DNA of 64,000 nt from assembly GCF_000293885.2 (NCBI RefSeq), contig NZ_CP010945.1, positions 806,001-870,000 on the forward strand, in the 5' to 3' direction. The notes beneath the pieces are model-generated. The model ran no database searches. It was not told where the DNA came from and was given only the letters and a program-made list of their open reading frames with translations. A program made the position numbers and the translations under genes. The DNA is from Pseudomonas fluorescens NCIMB 11764 (GTDB taxonomy: Bacteria > Pseudomonadota > Gammaproteobacteria > Pseudomonadales > Pseudomonadaceae). Positions 18,867 to 28,295 of the stretch are shown piece after piece; position 1 is the first letter of the stretch, and each line of letters starts with the position of its first letter.

Positions 18867-19766
18867 GTGGAACGGCAACTGGACGCTTACTGCGATCACT
18901 TGCGCAGTGAGCGGCAGGTGTCGCCCCACACGCTGTACGCCTATCGCCGCGACCTCGACAAGGTGCTTGGCTGGTGCGTCAAACAGAACATCGACAGCTG
19001 GGCCACCCTGGATATTCAGCGCTTGCGCAGCCTGATCGCTCGCTTGCATTCCCAGGGTCAATCGTCGCGCAGCCTTGCGCGCCTGCTCTCGGCCGTGCGC
19101 GGGCTCTATCACTATCTGAATCGCGAAGGCCTGTGCGATCACGATCCGGCCAACGGTCTGGCGCCGCCGAAAGGCGAACGACGGCTGCCGAAGACCCTCG
19201 ACACTGACCGCGCCCTGCAACTGCTTGAAGGTGCGGTGGAGGATGATTTCCTGGCGCGCAGGGATCAGGCGATCCTGGAGTTGTTCTACTCCTCCGGCTT
19301 GCGCCTGTCGGAGCTGACAGGACTCAATCTCGATCAACTGGACCTGGCTGACGGCATGGTCCAGGTGCTCGGCAAAGGCAGCAAGACCCGACTGTTGCCG
19401 GTGGGTAAAAAGGCCCGCGAAGCACTGGAGTTGTGGTTGCCATTGCGCGCCATGACCAATCCGGCAGATGACGCGGTGTTTGTCAGCCAGCAAGGTCGGC
19501 GCCTCGGTCCTCGGGCCATTCAGGTGCGAGTCAAGGCCGCTGGCGAGCGCGAGCTGGGGCAGAACCTGCACCCGCACATGCTGCGACATTCTTTCGCCAG
19601 TCACTTACTGGAATCTTCGCAAGACCTGCGAGCCGTGCAGGAATTGCTCGGCCATTCGGACATCAAGACCACCCAGATCTACACCCACCTGGACTTCCAG
19701 CACCTGGCGACGGTCTACGACAGTGCCCATCCACGGGCCAAACGCATTAAGGGCGATGATTCATGA
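18867..19766 (+). CDS. xerC: Tyrosine recombinase XerC
   Basis: A 299-aa tyrosine recombinase that, with XerD, resolves chromosome dimers at dif. The N-terminal SAM-like domain covers about 1-90. The catalytic set is complete: R146 (SSGLRLSEL), K170 (VLGKGSKTR), H237 and R240 ([12 protein letters not shown]), H263 (LGHSD) and nucleophile Y272 (TTQIYTH). The start is GTG 18867, two bases after the DUF484 stop. It overlaps the following HAD gene by four bases (ATGA). XerC at this operon place is conserved in Pseudomonas, so it is the housekeeping copy and not a phage integrase. Confidence 0.96.
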   Translation: MERQLDAYCDHLRSERQVSPHTLYAYRRDLDKVLGWCVKQNIDSWATLDIQRLRSLIARLHSQGQSSRSLARLLSAVRGLYHYLNREGLCDHDPANGLAPPKGERRLPKTLDTDRALQLLEGAVEDDFLARRDQAILELFYSSGLRLSELTGLNLDQLDLADGMVQVLGKGSKTRLLPVGKKAREALELWLPLRAMTNPADDAVFVSQQGRRLGPRAIQVRVKAAGERELGQNLHPHMLRHSFASHLLESSQDLRAVQELLGHSDIKTTQIYTHLDFQHLATVYDSAHPRAKRIKGDDS

Positions 19767-20467
19767 CGATCCAATTGATCACCTTCGACCTCGACGACAC
19801 CCTGTGGGACACCGCCCCGGTGATCGTCAGCGCCGAAGCCATCCTGCGTGAATGGCTGACCGAACATGCACCGAATCTGGGCGCGGTGCCGGTGGAGCAT
19901 TTGTGGACGATTCGCGAGCGCATCCTGAGCAGCGAACCGGGACTCAAACATCGCATCAGCGCGTTGCGTCGGCGAGTACTGTTCCATGCGCTGGAAGAGG
20001 CCGGCTATGACCATGGCCAGGCGTCCGACCTGGCTGATCAGAGTTTTGAAGTGTTTCTGCATGCGCGGCACCAGCTCGAAGTATTCCCCGACGTGGAGCC
20101 GACTCTGGAGGTTCTGGCCAAACACTACGCGCTGGGCGTGGTCACCAACGGCAATGCCGATGTGCGCCGGTTGGGGCTGGCGGATTACTTCAAGTTTGCA
20201 TTGTGCGCCGAAGACATCGGCATCGCCAAACCGGATGCGCGACTGTTTCATGAAGCGTTGCAGCGTGGCGGCGCGACCGCGCAAACGGCGGTGCATATTG
20301 GCGATCATCCGGGTGATGACATTGCCGGGGCGCAGCAGGCGGGGTTGCGGGCGATCTGGTTTAACCCGCAAGGCAAATTGTGGGAAGCGCAGAAGTCGCC
20401 GGATGCCGAGATTCGCAGCCTGACCGAATTGCCGGCGTTGCTGGCGCGGTGGAACGCCCAACACTGA
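19763..20467 (+). CDS. HAD-IA family hydrolase (YigB-like)
   Basis: A 234-aa haloacid dehalogenase-type phosphatase. Motif I is [10 protein letters not shown] (nucleophile D9, general acid D11), motif II is VVTNG, motif III the Lys in IAKPDARLF, and motif [18 protein letters not shown]. It resembles YigB, an FMN phosphatase in E. coli that is also encoded beside xerC, so a flavin-nucleotide or sugar-phosphate substrate is plausible. Translation is probably coupled to xerC through the ATGA overlap. It is the last gene of the lptM-lysA operon; a REP and a terminator follow. Confidence 0.88.
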   Translation: MTIQLITFDLDDTLWDTAPVIVSAEAILREWLTEHAPNLGAVPVEHLWTIRERILSSEPGLKHRISALRRRVLFHALEEAGYDHGQASDLADQSFEVFLHARHQLEVFPDVEPTLEVLAKHYALGVVTNGNADVRRLGLADYFKFALCAEDIGIAKPDARLFHEALQRGGATAQTAVHIGDHPGDDIAGAQQAGLRAIWFNPQGKLWEAQKSPDAEIRSLTELPALLARWNAQH

Positions 20468-20487
20468 TCCTGAAAACACCACAAAAC

Positions 20488-20583
20488 CCTGTGGGAGCGA
20501 GCCTGCTCGCGATGAGGACTTAACATTCAAAATAGATAGTGGCTGACACACCGCCATCGCGAGCAGGCTCGCTCCCACAAGGG
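20488..20583. repeat. Paired REP palindrome (GAGCCTGCTCGC type)
   Basis: The left arm CCCTGTGGGAGCGAGCCTGC and a complementary right arm ending CTCGCTCCCACAAGGG face each other across about 40 bases. It lies between the converging HAD gene and sutA. Confidence 0.88.
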
Positions 20584-20616
20584 ATTGCATCGCCCCGAAA
20601 ATTTTATCCCTCCCAT

Positions 20617-20648
20617 GAAAAAAGCCCGCAGCGACGGCGGGCTTTTTC
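20617..20648 (-). terminator. Terminator after sutA (bidirectional)
   Basis: The stem AAAAAGCCCGC / GCGGGCTTTTT has T-runs on both strands. It is 21 bases past the sutA stop on the minus strand and also follows the HAD gene on the plus strand. Confidence 0.88.
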
Positions 20649-20668
20649 AGCAAGCAGGAAGCAAGCGC

Positions 20669-20989
20669 TTAGATAGGCCGGCTGCCGTACTTGTTGTCAG
20701 GCTTCTTGGGAGGATCGGCGACCACATTGGCCTCCACTTCCTGCACCTTGCCGCCCTTGGCCAGGAACTCTTCCATGGCTTTGGCCAGGGCATCGCGCTC
20801 CTTGTTTTTTGCTTCGACGCTCGGCAGCTCATCGACCGATACCGCAGCCTTGGCCTTGCCTTTGGCGGTCGGAACGGGCGCTTCCCCGCCGTCGTCTTCA
20901 ACGACGTCGTCGGTCGCAGCTTCCAGGCCTTCCTCGGTTTCGTCGTCGCCTACTTCGAGGTCGTCGTTTTCCAGATCATCGTCGCTCAT
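20669..20989 (-). CDS. sutA: SutA, RNA polymerase-binding regulator
   Basis: A 106-aa, very acidic protein with disordered ends (MSDDDLENDDLEVGDD... and ...DPPKKPDNKYGSRPI) and a central helix (EAKNKERDALAKAMEEFLAKGG). This is the layout of SutA, a Pseudomonas protein that binds the beta subunit of RNA polymerase and raises rRNA and other transcription in slow-growing or starved cells. No DNA-binding fold is seen, as expected. It is a single gene with its own terminator. Confidence 0.88.
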   Translation of the reverse strand: MSDDDLENDDLEVGDDETEEGLEAATDDVVEDDGGEAPVPTAKGKAKAAVSVDELPSVEAKNKERDALAKAMEEFLAKGGKVQEVEANVVADPPKKPDNKYGSRPI

Positions 20990-21090
20990 GTTCTACCTCA
21001 TGACTTGCGAAAAGCAGATTAGTTATAGCCCAGCTTCACCGTCTGTCGACAGCCGCCGGAAAAATTCGATAACCACTGGTGACCAGCGGT

Positions 21091-21516
21091 TCATGCCTCT
21101 TCACCGTGCAAGGTGGCGAGGACTTTACGGGCACCGCCAAAATCACGGTGCTCGCCCAGATAAACGCCTTGCCAGGTCCCCAACGCCAGTCGGCCTGCCG
21201 AAACCGGCAAACTGAGCTGACAGCCAAGCACGCTGGCCTTGAAGTGCGCCGGGAGGTCGTCCAGGCCTTCGTCGTTATGCTCATAGCCGTCTGTTCCTTG
21301 TGGGATCAGACGATTGAAAAATCGTTCGAAGTCGCGACGTACCGCCGGATCGGCGTTCTCGTTGATGGTCAACGACGCCGAGGTATGCTGCAGCCACAAA
21401 TGCAACAGACCGACCCGACACGCCTTGATTTCAGGCAGGCCGGCGAGTAACTCGTCCGTTACCAGATGAAAGCCCCGGGGCCTCGCCCGCAGGGTAATCA
21501 GAGTCTGTTGCCACAT
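21091..21516 (-). CDS. YjbQ/UPF0047 family protein
   Basis: A 141-aa protein of the YjbQ (UPF0047) family, named secondary thiamine-phosphate synthase because E. coli YjbQ shows that activity weakly. The conserved segments [33 protein letters not shown] and [16 protein letters not shown], with the metal-site histidines and glutamates, are all present. ATG 21516 gives [20 protein letters not shown]; the in-frame upstream ATG at 21543 would add nine atypical residues. The physiological role is unclear. Confidence 0.88.
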   Translation of the reverse strand: MWQQTLITLRARPRGFHLVTDELLAGLPEIKACRVGLLHLWLQHTSASLTINENADPAVRRDFERFFNRLIPQGTDGYEHNDEGLDDLPAHFKASVLGCQLSLPVSAGRLALGTWQGVYLGEHRDFGGARKVLATLHGEEA

Positions 21517-21687
21517 ACAGTTCTCCGCACGTTCGGGGCGCATTCTAGCGCGCTCTGGGAAAAAACAAAGGCCCTAATATTCCTTCAATCATGTAAGCCA
21601 TTGGCCGCAGAAAAACGCCCGTCGTAAACGCCCTTAAACGTGTACGAAAAAACCTTTCAGCAGGTCCTTCACTGACAAATCCCAGAC

Positions 21688-21719
21688 AAAAAAATGCCCG
21701 GCAAGCCGGGCAAATTTTT
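21688..21719 (-). terminator. Terminator of the glnK-amtB operon
   Basis: The perfect stem TGCCCGGC / GCCGGGCA (21695-21712) has a two-base loop and a T-run of seven on the minus strand. It ends 11 bases beyond the amtB stop. Confidence 0.9.
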
Positions 21720-21729
21720 ATGCGCGTGC

Positions 21730-23067
21730 TTACAAGTTGTAGCCGCGTTCGTTGTGGAGTGCCAGATCGATACCGACGGCCTCTTCTTCTTCGGTGATAC
21801 GCAGACCCATGACGGCGTCCAGCACCTTGAGAATGATGTAAGTGACGATCGCGGTGTAGATCACCGTGAAGCCCACGCCTTTGCACTGAATCCAGACTTG
21901 TGCGGCGATGTCGGTAACGGTGCCGAAGCCACCCAGCGACGGTGCAGCGAACACACCAGTCAGGATCGCGCCGAGGATACCGCCGATACCGTGCACACCG
22001 AAGGCGTCCAGGGAATCGTCATAGCCGAGCTTGCGTTTCAGGGTGGTGGCGCAGAAGAAGCACACCACGCCCGCTGCCAGGCCGATCACCAGCGCGCCCA
22101 TCGGGCCCACGGTGCCAGCGGCTGGCGTGATGGCGACCAGACCGGCCACAACACCCGACGCGATACCCAGTGCGCTTGGTTTGCCGTGGGTGACCCACTC
22201 GGCGAACATCCAGCCCAGTGCGGCGGCGGCCGTTGCGATCTGAGTCACCAGCATCGCCATGCCGGCCGTGCCGTTGGCTGCTGCAGCGGAACCGGCGTTG
22301 AAGCCGAACCAGCCGACCCACAGCATCGCCGCGCCCATCAGGGTGTAACCGAGGTTATGCGGTGCCATCGGGGTGGTCGGGAAGCCTTTACGCTTGCCGA
22401 GCACGATGCACGCCACCAGACCAGCCACACCGGCGTTGATGTGCACCACGGTGCCGCCGGCGAAGTCCAGCACGCCCCAGTCCCACATCAGGCCGCCGTT
22501 GCCGGACCAGACCATGTGCGCGATCGGTGCATACACCAGGGTGAACCAGATGCCCATGAAGATCAGCATCGCGGAGAATTTCATCCGCTCGGCGAAGGCA
22601 CCGACGATCAGCGCCGGGGTAATGATGGCGAAAGTCATCTGGAAGGTGATGAACACCGCCTCAGGGAACAGCGCCGCAGGACCGGTCAGGCTGGCTGGCG
22701 TGACACCGGCGAGGAAAGCCTTGCCCATGCCGCCGAAGAACGAGTTGAAATTGACGACGCCCTGTTCCATGCCGGTGGTATCGAACGCGATGCTGTAGCC
22801 ATAAATGACCCACAGAATGCTGATCAGACCGGTAATGGCGAAGCACTGCATCATCACGGAAAGAATGTTTTTGGAACGAACCATGCCGCCGTAGAACAGC
22901 GCGAGGCCGGGAATGGTCATGAACAGCACGAGGGCTGTCGAGGTCAGCATCCAGGCGGTATCGCCGGAATTGAGGACTGGGGCCGCCACTTCGTCTGCCG
23001 CCAAAGCAAGGCTGGGCATTACGAGGGACAACAGGGCTCCTAGCCCTGCGAATTTACGCAGAGTCAT
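21730..23067 (-). CDS. amtB: Ammonium transporter AmtB
   Basis: A 445-aa inner-membrane ammonium channel. A cleavable signal peptide (1-23, ending ALA) is followed by 11 membrane helices. Family signatures are clear: DTAWMLTSTALVLFMTIPG, the central LDFAGGTVVHINAGVAGLVA with one of the pore histidines, and DDSLDAFGVHGIGGILGA near the second. The trimer conducts ammonia/ammonium and is blocked by GlnK in nitrogen excess. It follows glnK by 35 bases in the standard operon, so expression should respond to NtrC, though I could not assign NtrC sites. Confidence 0.96.
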   Translation of the reverse strand: MTLRKFAGLGALLSLVMPSLALAADEVAAPVLNSGDTAWMLTSTALVLFMTIPGLALFYGGMVRSKNILSVMMQCFAITGLISILWVIYGYSIAFDTTGMEQGVVNFNSFFGGMGKAFLAGVTPASLTGPAALFPEAVFITFQMTFAIITPALIVGAFAERMKFSAMLIFMGIWFTLVYAPIAHMVWSGNGGLMWDWGVLDFAGGTVVHINAGVAGLVACIVLGKRKGFPTTPMAPHNLGYTLMGAAMLWVGWFGFNAGSAAAANGTAGMAMLVTQIATAAAALGWMFAEWVTHGKPSALGIASGVVAGLVAITPAAGTVGPMGALVIGLAAGVVCFFCATTLKRKLGYDDSLDAFGVHGIGGILGAILTGVFAAPSLGGFGTVTDIAAQVWIQCKGVGFTVIYTAIVTYIILKVLDAVMGLRITEEEEAVGIDLALHNERGYNL

Positions 23068-23102
23068 ATTGTTTTCTCCTGGGGCGTTGGGTTTGTGGCG
23101 GC

Positions 23103-23858
<756 letters not shown>

Positions 23859-24119
23859 ATGCTCGCGCCCAAAGACTTCCTCGACGCCCTGACCGGCACC
23901 GCCTCCCGCCTCTTCAGCGGCGACACCCCACTGCCGAAAAGCGAAATCGAAAGCCAGTTCAAGGCGTTGTTGCAGAGCGGCTTCAGCAAACTGGATCTGG
24001 TGAGCCGGGAAGAGTTCGATAGCCAGATGGTCGTGCTGGCACGCACCCGGGCACGGCTGGAAAGCCTCGAAGCGAAGGTTGCGGAGCTGGAAGCGAAGCT
24101 GAGTCCGCCTGCCGAATAA
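23859..24119 (+). CDS. ubiK: UbiK accessory factor for ubiquinone synthesis
   Basis: An 86-aa protein with an amphipathic N-terminal region (FLDALTGTASRLF), a middle helix (EIESQFKALLQSGFSKLDLVSREEFDSQ) and a C-terminal coiled coil (LARTRARLESLEAKVAELEAKL). This is the BMFP/YqiC fold of UbiK, which binds UbiJ and lipids and supports aerobic ubiquinone synthesis. The start ATG 23859 is 8 bases after TTTCAGGAC. It is divergent from glnK. A REP half-site follows. Confidence 0.9.
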   Translation: MLAPKDFLDALTGTASRLFSGDTPLPKSEIESQFKALLQSGFSKLDLVSREEFDSQMVVLARTRARLESLEAKVAELEAKLSPPAE

Positions 24120-24140
24120 CCCTGCTGACAACGCAGCCCC

Positions 24141-24165
24141 CTGTGGGAGCGAGCCTGCTCGCGAT
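24141..24165. repeat. Single REP unit
   Basis: One unit, CTGTGGGAGCGAGCCTGCTC..., without a facing partner. It lies in the 420-base gap between ubiK and the Bro-N gene; the second half of that gap is a structured leader described separately. Confidence 0.75.
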
Positions 24166-24420
24166 TAGAGTCACCTCGGTCTACAAGCCTTCCCACACTG
24201 GCCAGACCAACCCTGTAGGACCTGTCAAAGGCTGCAATCTTCTGATCTGCCGCCCCGCCACCATCTCGGCAACGTCCTACAAAGATCACCACCGCCGTCC
24301 GATAGCGCCGTGAAGCCCAGGCTCCTAAGCTCATTCTCAGCTGAATATTCAGCACTGGGTTTGGCGACCTGGAAGCTTAAGGCGTACGACGACCATCTCT
24401 CGAGTCATGGCGGCTGTGCG

Positions 24421-24531
24421 TGGGAGACCTTCGGGTCTGCCGGGTTCCTTTTGCTCCGGTTCGCCAACCCGCGTACAGCTGCCACCCAATTGTTTGGCGA
24501 CGATTGACGGCAGCCTCTTTAGCAAAAGGAG
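24421..24531 (+). promoter_or_regulatory. Structured 5' leader of the Bro-N gene with a hidden ribosome site
   Basis: Three hairpins in a row end at the ribosome site. The first is AGACC-TTCG-GGTCT (24425-24438), a stem capped by a UUCG loop. The second has arms GCTGCC (24478-24483) and GGCAGC (24509-24514). In the third, CTCTTT (24515-24520) pairs with AAGGAG (24526-24531), which is the Shine-Dalgarno sequence eight bases before ATG 24540. Sequestration of the ribosome site suggests translational control. The pairings are read by eye; no known riboswitch class is recognised. Confidence 0.5.
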
Positions 24532-24539
24532 CTGTATTA

Positions 24540-25064
24540 ATGAGTTGCGATAACGCTTATCTAGTCCCTCACGTCTTCACCCGCCACAAACTCCACCTCC
24601 ACGCGCTTTTGATCGAAAACCAGCCGTGGTTCAGCGCCCGAGACCTGGGCCGTCTGCTTCGCCTTTACCTCGACGAACGCGCCGTCCGAAAACTCGATCC
24701 CGATCAACATCAATCCGCGCGAGTCGTCATTCACGGCATCCTCGAAAACACCCTGCTGATCAGCGAATCCGGCGTCTACGCCCTACTCGTCTACCACTAC
24801 TGCCCCGAATACCGAGGCCTGCGTGAATGGCTGACCCACGACGTAGTGCCAGCCCTCAGAGATGCCCAACAACCGACGTCAACCGAACGCCCGATTCTGA
24901 GTCTGTTGAACTGGCCGGAGATGTCGCTGAGTTTGCTGCACTGGAATAACCAGCCGTGGATCCGGTTGCAGGATGTTCCGCTGATGATGACGGAGCGGGA
25001 GCAGGCAAGACACCCGGTGGGATCGTGGTGGAAGCGAGCTTCACGAGTATTGCAGTCGCTTTGA
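24540..25064 (+). CDS. Bro-N domain protein (antirepressor-like)
   Basis: A 174-aa protein. The first 105 residues read as a Bro-N domain (HLHALLIENQPWFSARDLGRLL, SESGVYALLVYHYCPEYRGLREWL, VVPALR), as in phage antirepressors and baculovirus BRO proteins. Residues 120-155 (LSLLHWNNQPWIRLQDVPLMM) look like the start of a second, truncated copy of the same unit. Bro-N domains bind DNA; the target is unknown. No other phage genes are near, so this is a domesticated or isolated gene. ATG 24540 has AAGGAG at a good distance but inside a hairpin. A strong terminator follows. Confidence 0.78.
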   Translation: MSCDNAYLVPHVFTRHKLHLHALLIENQPWFSARDLGRLLRLYLDERAVRKLDPDQHQSARVVIHGILENTLLISESGVYALLVYHYCPEYRGLREWLTHDVVPALRDAQQPTSTERPILSLLNWPEMSLSLLHWNNQPWIRLQDVPLMMTEREQARHPVGSWWKRASRVLQSL

Positions 25065-25168
25065 GTTTCCGACTACTTGCATCGGCCATCAAACATGCAT
25101 AACTTCAACGCACGCGAGTGTATCCACTGAGAGTACGCAGGCCTTGGCCTCACCAAAGCCTGCAATCG

Positions 25169-25198
25169 AAAAACCGTCTCCTCAAGACGGTTTTTTTT
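25169..25198 (+). terminator. Rho-independent terminator after the Bro-N gene
   Basis: The perfect stem AAACCGTCT / AGACGGTTT (25171-25193) is followed by a run of T. Another hairpin, GCAGGC...GCCTGC (about 25137-25163), precedes it. Confidence 0.88.
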
Positions 25199-25334
25199 CG
25201 CCCGCGATTCAGACCAAACCATTCGCAACATCCTGCGAAAATTTGGCGCCTGCGCCGCCACGCTAAATCACCACCTCCCGACTACCCTTCAAAAACCCGC
25301 AGGAAGCGGCCCCCGTAAAGCTCAAGGAACGACC

Positions 25335-26828
25335 ATGTCCCTCTCCATCGTCCACAGCCGCGCCCAGATTGGCGTGGATGCGCCCGCCGTCACCGTCGAA
25401 GTTCATCTGGCTAACGGTTTGCCATCACTGACCATGGTCGGTCTGCCCGAAGCAGCAGTGAAGGAAAGCAAGGATCGAGTACGTAGCGCGATCATCAATT
25501 CAGGCCTGCAGTTTCCGGCACGGCGCATCACGTTGAATCTGGCGCCTGCGGATTTGCCCAAGGACGGCGGGCGGTTCGATCTGGCGATTGCCTTGGGGAT
25601 TCTGTCGGCCAGCGTGCAGGTGCCGACGTTGACGCTGGACGATGTGGAATGCCTGGGGGAGTTGGCACTGTCCGGCGCGGTGCGTGCGGTGAGAGGTGTG
25701 TTGCCGGCGGCACTGGCGGCGCGCAAGGCTGGACGCTCGTTGATGGTGCCTCGGGCGAATGCCGAGGAAGCCTGCCTGGCGTCGGGGCTGAAAGTCATTG
25801 CGGTGGATCATTTGCTGGAGGCGGTCGCGCATTTCAACGGTCACACACCCGTCGAGCCTTACGTCTCCAACGGTCTGCTCTACGCCAGCAAACCCTACCC
25901 CGACTTGAATGAAGTGCAAGGCCAACTCTCAGCCAAGCGCGCTTTGCTGATTGCAGCGGCCGGGGCTCATAACCTGCTGTTCAGCGGCCCGCCGGGGACC
26001 GGGAAAACGCTGTTGGCAAGTCGGTTGCCGGGGCTGTTGCCGCCATTGGCGGAAAACGAGGCGCTGGAGGTCGCAGCCATTCAATCAGTCACCAGTTGCG
26101 TCCCTTTAAGTCACTGGCCACAGCGACCGTTCCGCCAGCCCCATCACTCAGCCTCCGGGCCGGCGCTGGTGGGCGGTGGTTCGAAACCACAACCCGGCGA
26201 GATCACCCTCGCCCACCATGGCGTACTGTTTCTCGACGAACTGCCGGAGTTTGATCGCAAGGTGCTGGAGGTTTTGAGAGAACCGCTGGAATCCGGGCAT
26301 ATCGTGATTTCCCGGGCGAAGGATCGCGTGCGGTTTCCCGCACGCTTTCAATTGGTGGCCGCGATGAATCCGTGCCCCTGTGGATATCTCGGCGAGCCGA
26401 GTGGTCGCTGTTCCTGCACGCCTGACATGGTTCAACGCTACCGCAACAAACTCTCCGGGCCGCTGCTGGATCGGATCGATCTGCACTTGACGGTCGCCCG
26501 TGAGGCCACGGCTTTGAATCCCGCAATCAAACCCGGTGACGACACCCTGACCGCCGCCGTTCTGGTTGCCGACGCAAGGGAGCGGCAACACAAACGCCAG
26601 GGTTGCGCCAACGCGTTCCTTGATCTGCCGGGCTTGCGCATGCATTGCAAGTTATCCACAACCGACGAAACCTGGCTGGAAACAGCGTGTGAACGGCTGA
26701 CCTTGTCGCTGAGGTCAGCCCATCGATTGCTCAAGGTTGCGCGCACCCTGGCGGATCTTGAACACGTCGATCGCATCACCCGTGAACATCTGGCTGAAGC
26801 GTTGCAGTACCGGCCAACCACCCACTGA
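25335..26828 (+). CDS. comM: ComM/YifB AAA+ ATPase (magnesium chelatase-like)
   Basis: A 497-aa protein: N-terminal Lon-protease-like ChlI domain (about 1-170, SIVHSRAQIGVDAPAVTVEVHL onward), central AAA+ module with Walker A GPPGTGKT (about 216-223) and Walker B LFLDELPEF, and a C-terminal Mg-chelatase subdomain. A CxC...C cluster (NPCPCGYLGEPSGRCSC) is typical of YifB. ComM homologues are hexameric helicases that promote branch migration during natural transformation. Full length, single gene on the plus strand, converging with the following epimerase-like gene. Confidence 0.93.
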   Translation: MSLSIVHSRAQIGVDAPAVTVEVHLANGLPSLTMVGLPEAAVKESKDRVRSAIINSGLQFPARRITLNLAPADLPKDGGRFDLAIALGILSASVQVPTLTLDDVECLGELALSGAVRAVRGVLPAALAARKAGRSLMVPRANAEEACLASGLKVIAVDHLLEAVAHFNGHTPVEPYVSNGLLYASKPYPDLNEVQGQLSAKRALLIAAAGAHNLLFSGPPGTGKTLLASRLPGLLPPLAENEALEVAAIQSVTSCVPLSHWPQRPFRQPHHSASGPALVGGGSKPQPGEITLAHHGVLFLDELPEFDRKVLEVLREPLESGHIVISRAKDRVRFPARFQLVAAMNPCPCGYLGEPSGRCSCTPDMVQRYRNKLSGPLLDRIDLHLTVAREATALNPAIKPGDDTLTAAVLVADARERQHKRQGCANAFLDLPGLRMHCKLSTTDETWLETACERLTLSLRSAHRLLKVARTLADLEHVDRITREHLAEALQYRPTTH

Positions 26829-26832
26829 AGCT

Positions 26833-28047
26833 CTACTCTTTGGTGAGATCCACTAACGGCGCCTGCCTCACCTCAGTCTCCCGACCACCCTGAATCTCGG
26901 TGACCCGCTTCAGCGCGTTATCCACAGCGCTCTTGTCCGCCAGCAAGCTGTAGTTGATCCGGAATTGCCTGTGTTCTTTTGGCGCAATTGTCGGCACTAA
27001 ACCGAGTGGCCGCTGATACCGACGGTTGTAGGAAAAACTTGTCCCTGGCTCCAGCCCGGTGACGTAGCCCTGGCCTTGGGTATCGGTGTTTTTCCACAGG
27101 GAAAACACGGGCAGCGTTTGTGTGTTGAAACCGACCGAAACGCCCAGGCTGCCCGCCTTGTTATGCAGTACCGTCAGCGTATCGCCCTTGGCGTCGGCAT
27201 ACGGCACGACGTTGTACACCGTCTCGTCGTAATCCTTGGTTGGCGCGCGATAGGTCTGCCAGTCCGGCAGTTCCGCTTTCGCTTTGTCGTTGAACGGCGA
27301 CACTTGTTTCACCGGCGCGGCGAAGCGGGCGCCCTGCTCGAGAAACGGGGTGCTGAAGTTACTGTGGTACAGCGCCTGGTATTCCTTCGGGTAGTCGCCG
27401 TTGTTGGTCAGGGTGTCATTGAGGCTGAAGCTCGCACTGCCAGGTTCGGTGACCAGTTCGGTCGCGACAGAGAAGTCGACTTTCTTGAACGCCTGCTCTT
27501 TCAACTCGCCGCGCAGGCTGATGGCGTACGGCGGTTTTTCGTCAATGTGCAGGGTGACTTTGCTGGCCGGGATGTTGGCAGCGCGACCATGCAGGGTCAG
27601 TAATTCGCCGTTGTCCATGCCGGGGTGGCCGACCCACTCGTAGCCGCAGCGGGTGACCAGCTCGTTGAAGCCTTCCAGCCAGCCCAATCCACCACGACCG
27701 TTGAGTTCGATGAAGGATGGATTGACCACTTCCTTGACCGGCGAATCCCAGCCCATGCGCACATTACCGACCGAGGCCTGCAGGACGTTCATCCCGCGGG
27801 TCGGCACCACTGAAAGCTTCATCGTGCCGTTATCGATGTCGACAATGCTGACCCCCTCCTGCCGCCCACCGTGCAGAGTTCGCAGGGTGACGGAAAAGGG
27901 TTTGTCGGTTTTCACCCCGAGTTGCTGGCTGGTGATTTGCCAGTTCTGGGCAGCCTTGTCGGTGTCGAGAAGGACGTAATCCCAGGCCATCGCATGGGAC
28001 GCGGCAGAGAACGCACTGAGGGCGACGATGAGTTTGAGCGGAGTCAT
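26833..28047 (-). CDS. Exported aldose 1-epimerase-like protein (DUF4432)
   Basis: A 404-aa protein with a signal peptide (1-21, ending AMA before WDYV) and a galactose-mutarotase-like beta-sandwich of the DUF4432 type: TMKLSVVPTRGMNVLQA, ELVTRCGYEWVG, LTLHGRAANIPAS and a late YVTGLEPGTSFSYNRR. Most relatives are cytosolic sugar epimerases without a leader; here the leader suggests periplasmic action on a sugar. The substrate is unknown. It is flanked by comM (stops four bases apart, convergent) and a REP, so it is probably monocistronic. Confidence 0.8.
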   Translation of the reverse strand: MTPLKLIVALSAFSAASHAMAWDYVLLDTDKAAQNWQITSQQLGVKTDKPFSVTLRTLHGGRQEGVSIVDIDNGTMKLSVVPTRGMNVLQASVGNVRMGWDSPVKEVVNPSFIELNGRGGLGWLEGFNELVTRCGYEWVGHPGMDNGELLTLHGRAANIPASKVTLHIDEKPPYAISLRGELKEQAFKKVDFSVATELVTEPGSASFSLNDTLTNNGDYPKEYQALYHSNFSTPFLEQGARFAAPVKQVSPFNDKAKAELPDWQTYRAPTKDYDETVYNVVPYADAKGDTLTVLHNKAGSLGVSVGFNTQTLPVFSLWKNTDTQGQGYVTGLEPGTSFSYNRRYQRPLGLVPTIAPKEHRQFRINYSLLADKSAVDNALKRVTEIQGGRETEVRQAPLVDLTKE

Positions 28048-28191
28048 GGCGGGAGCCTTTATTGGAGTTGTGCCATTTTTATAGACTTGCTGAAACGTTT
28101 CATCAAGTTAAAAAGTGCAGACAAAGCCAAGAAGACCGCTTTGAGATAAATGATTCGCGAATGTGCGGCAAATCGAAAAGGGGGTCGATCC

Positions 28192-28279
28192 TTTCGCGAG
28201 CAAGCCCACACATTAGGTCGCAGGTGAACACAGCATTTGTGAACACCTGAGGTCAACTGTGGGAACCTGCTCGCGAAGG
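28192..28279. repeat. Paired REP palindrome, degenerate
   Basis: TTCGCGAGCAAGCCCACACA on the left faces TGTGGGAACCTGCTCGCGAA on the right, with several mismatches. The loop contains a nested inverted repeat AGGTG...CACCT. It lies between the epimerase-like gene and the chemoreceptor gene. Confidence 0.75.
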
Positions 28280-28295
28280 CTATTTCAAAGGCGCC

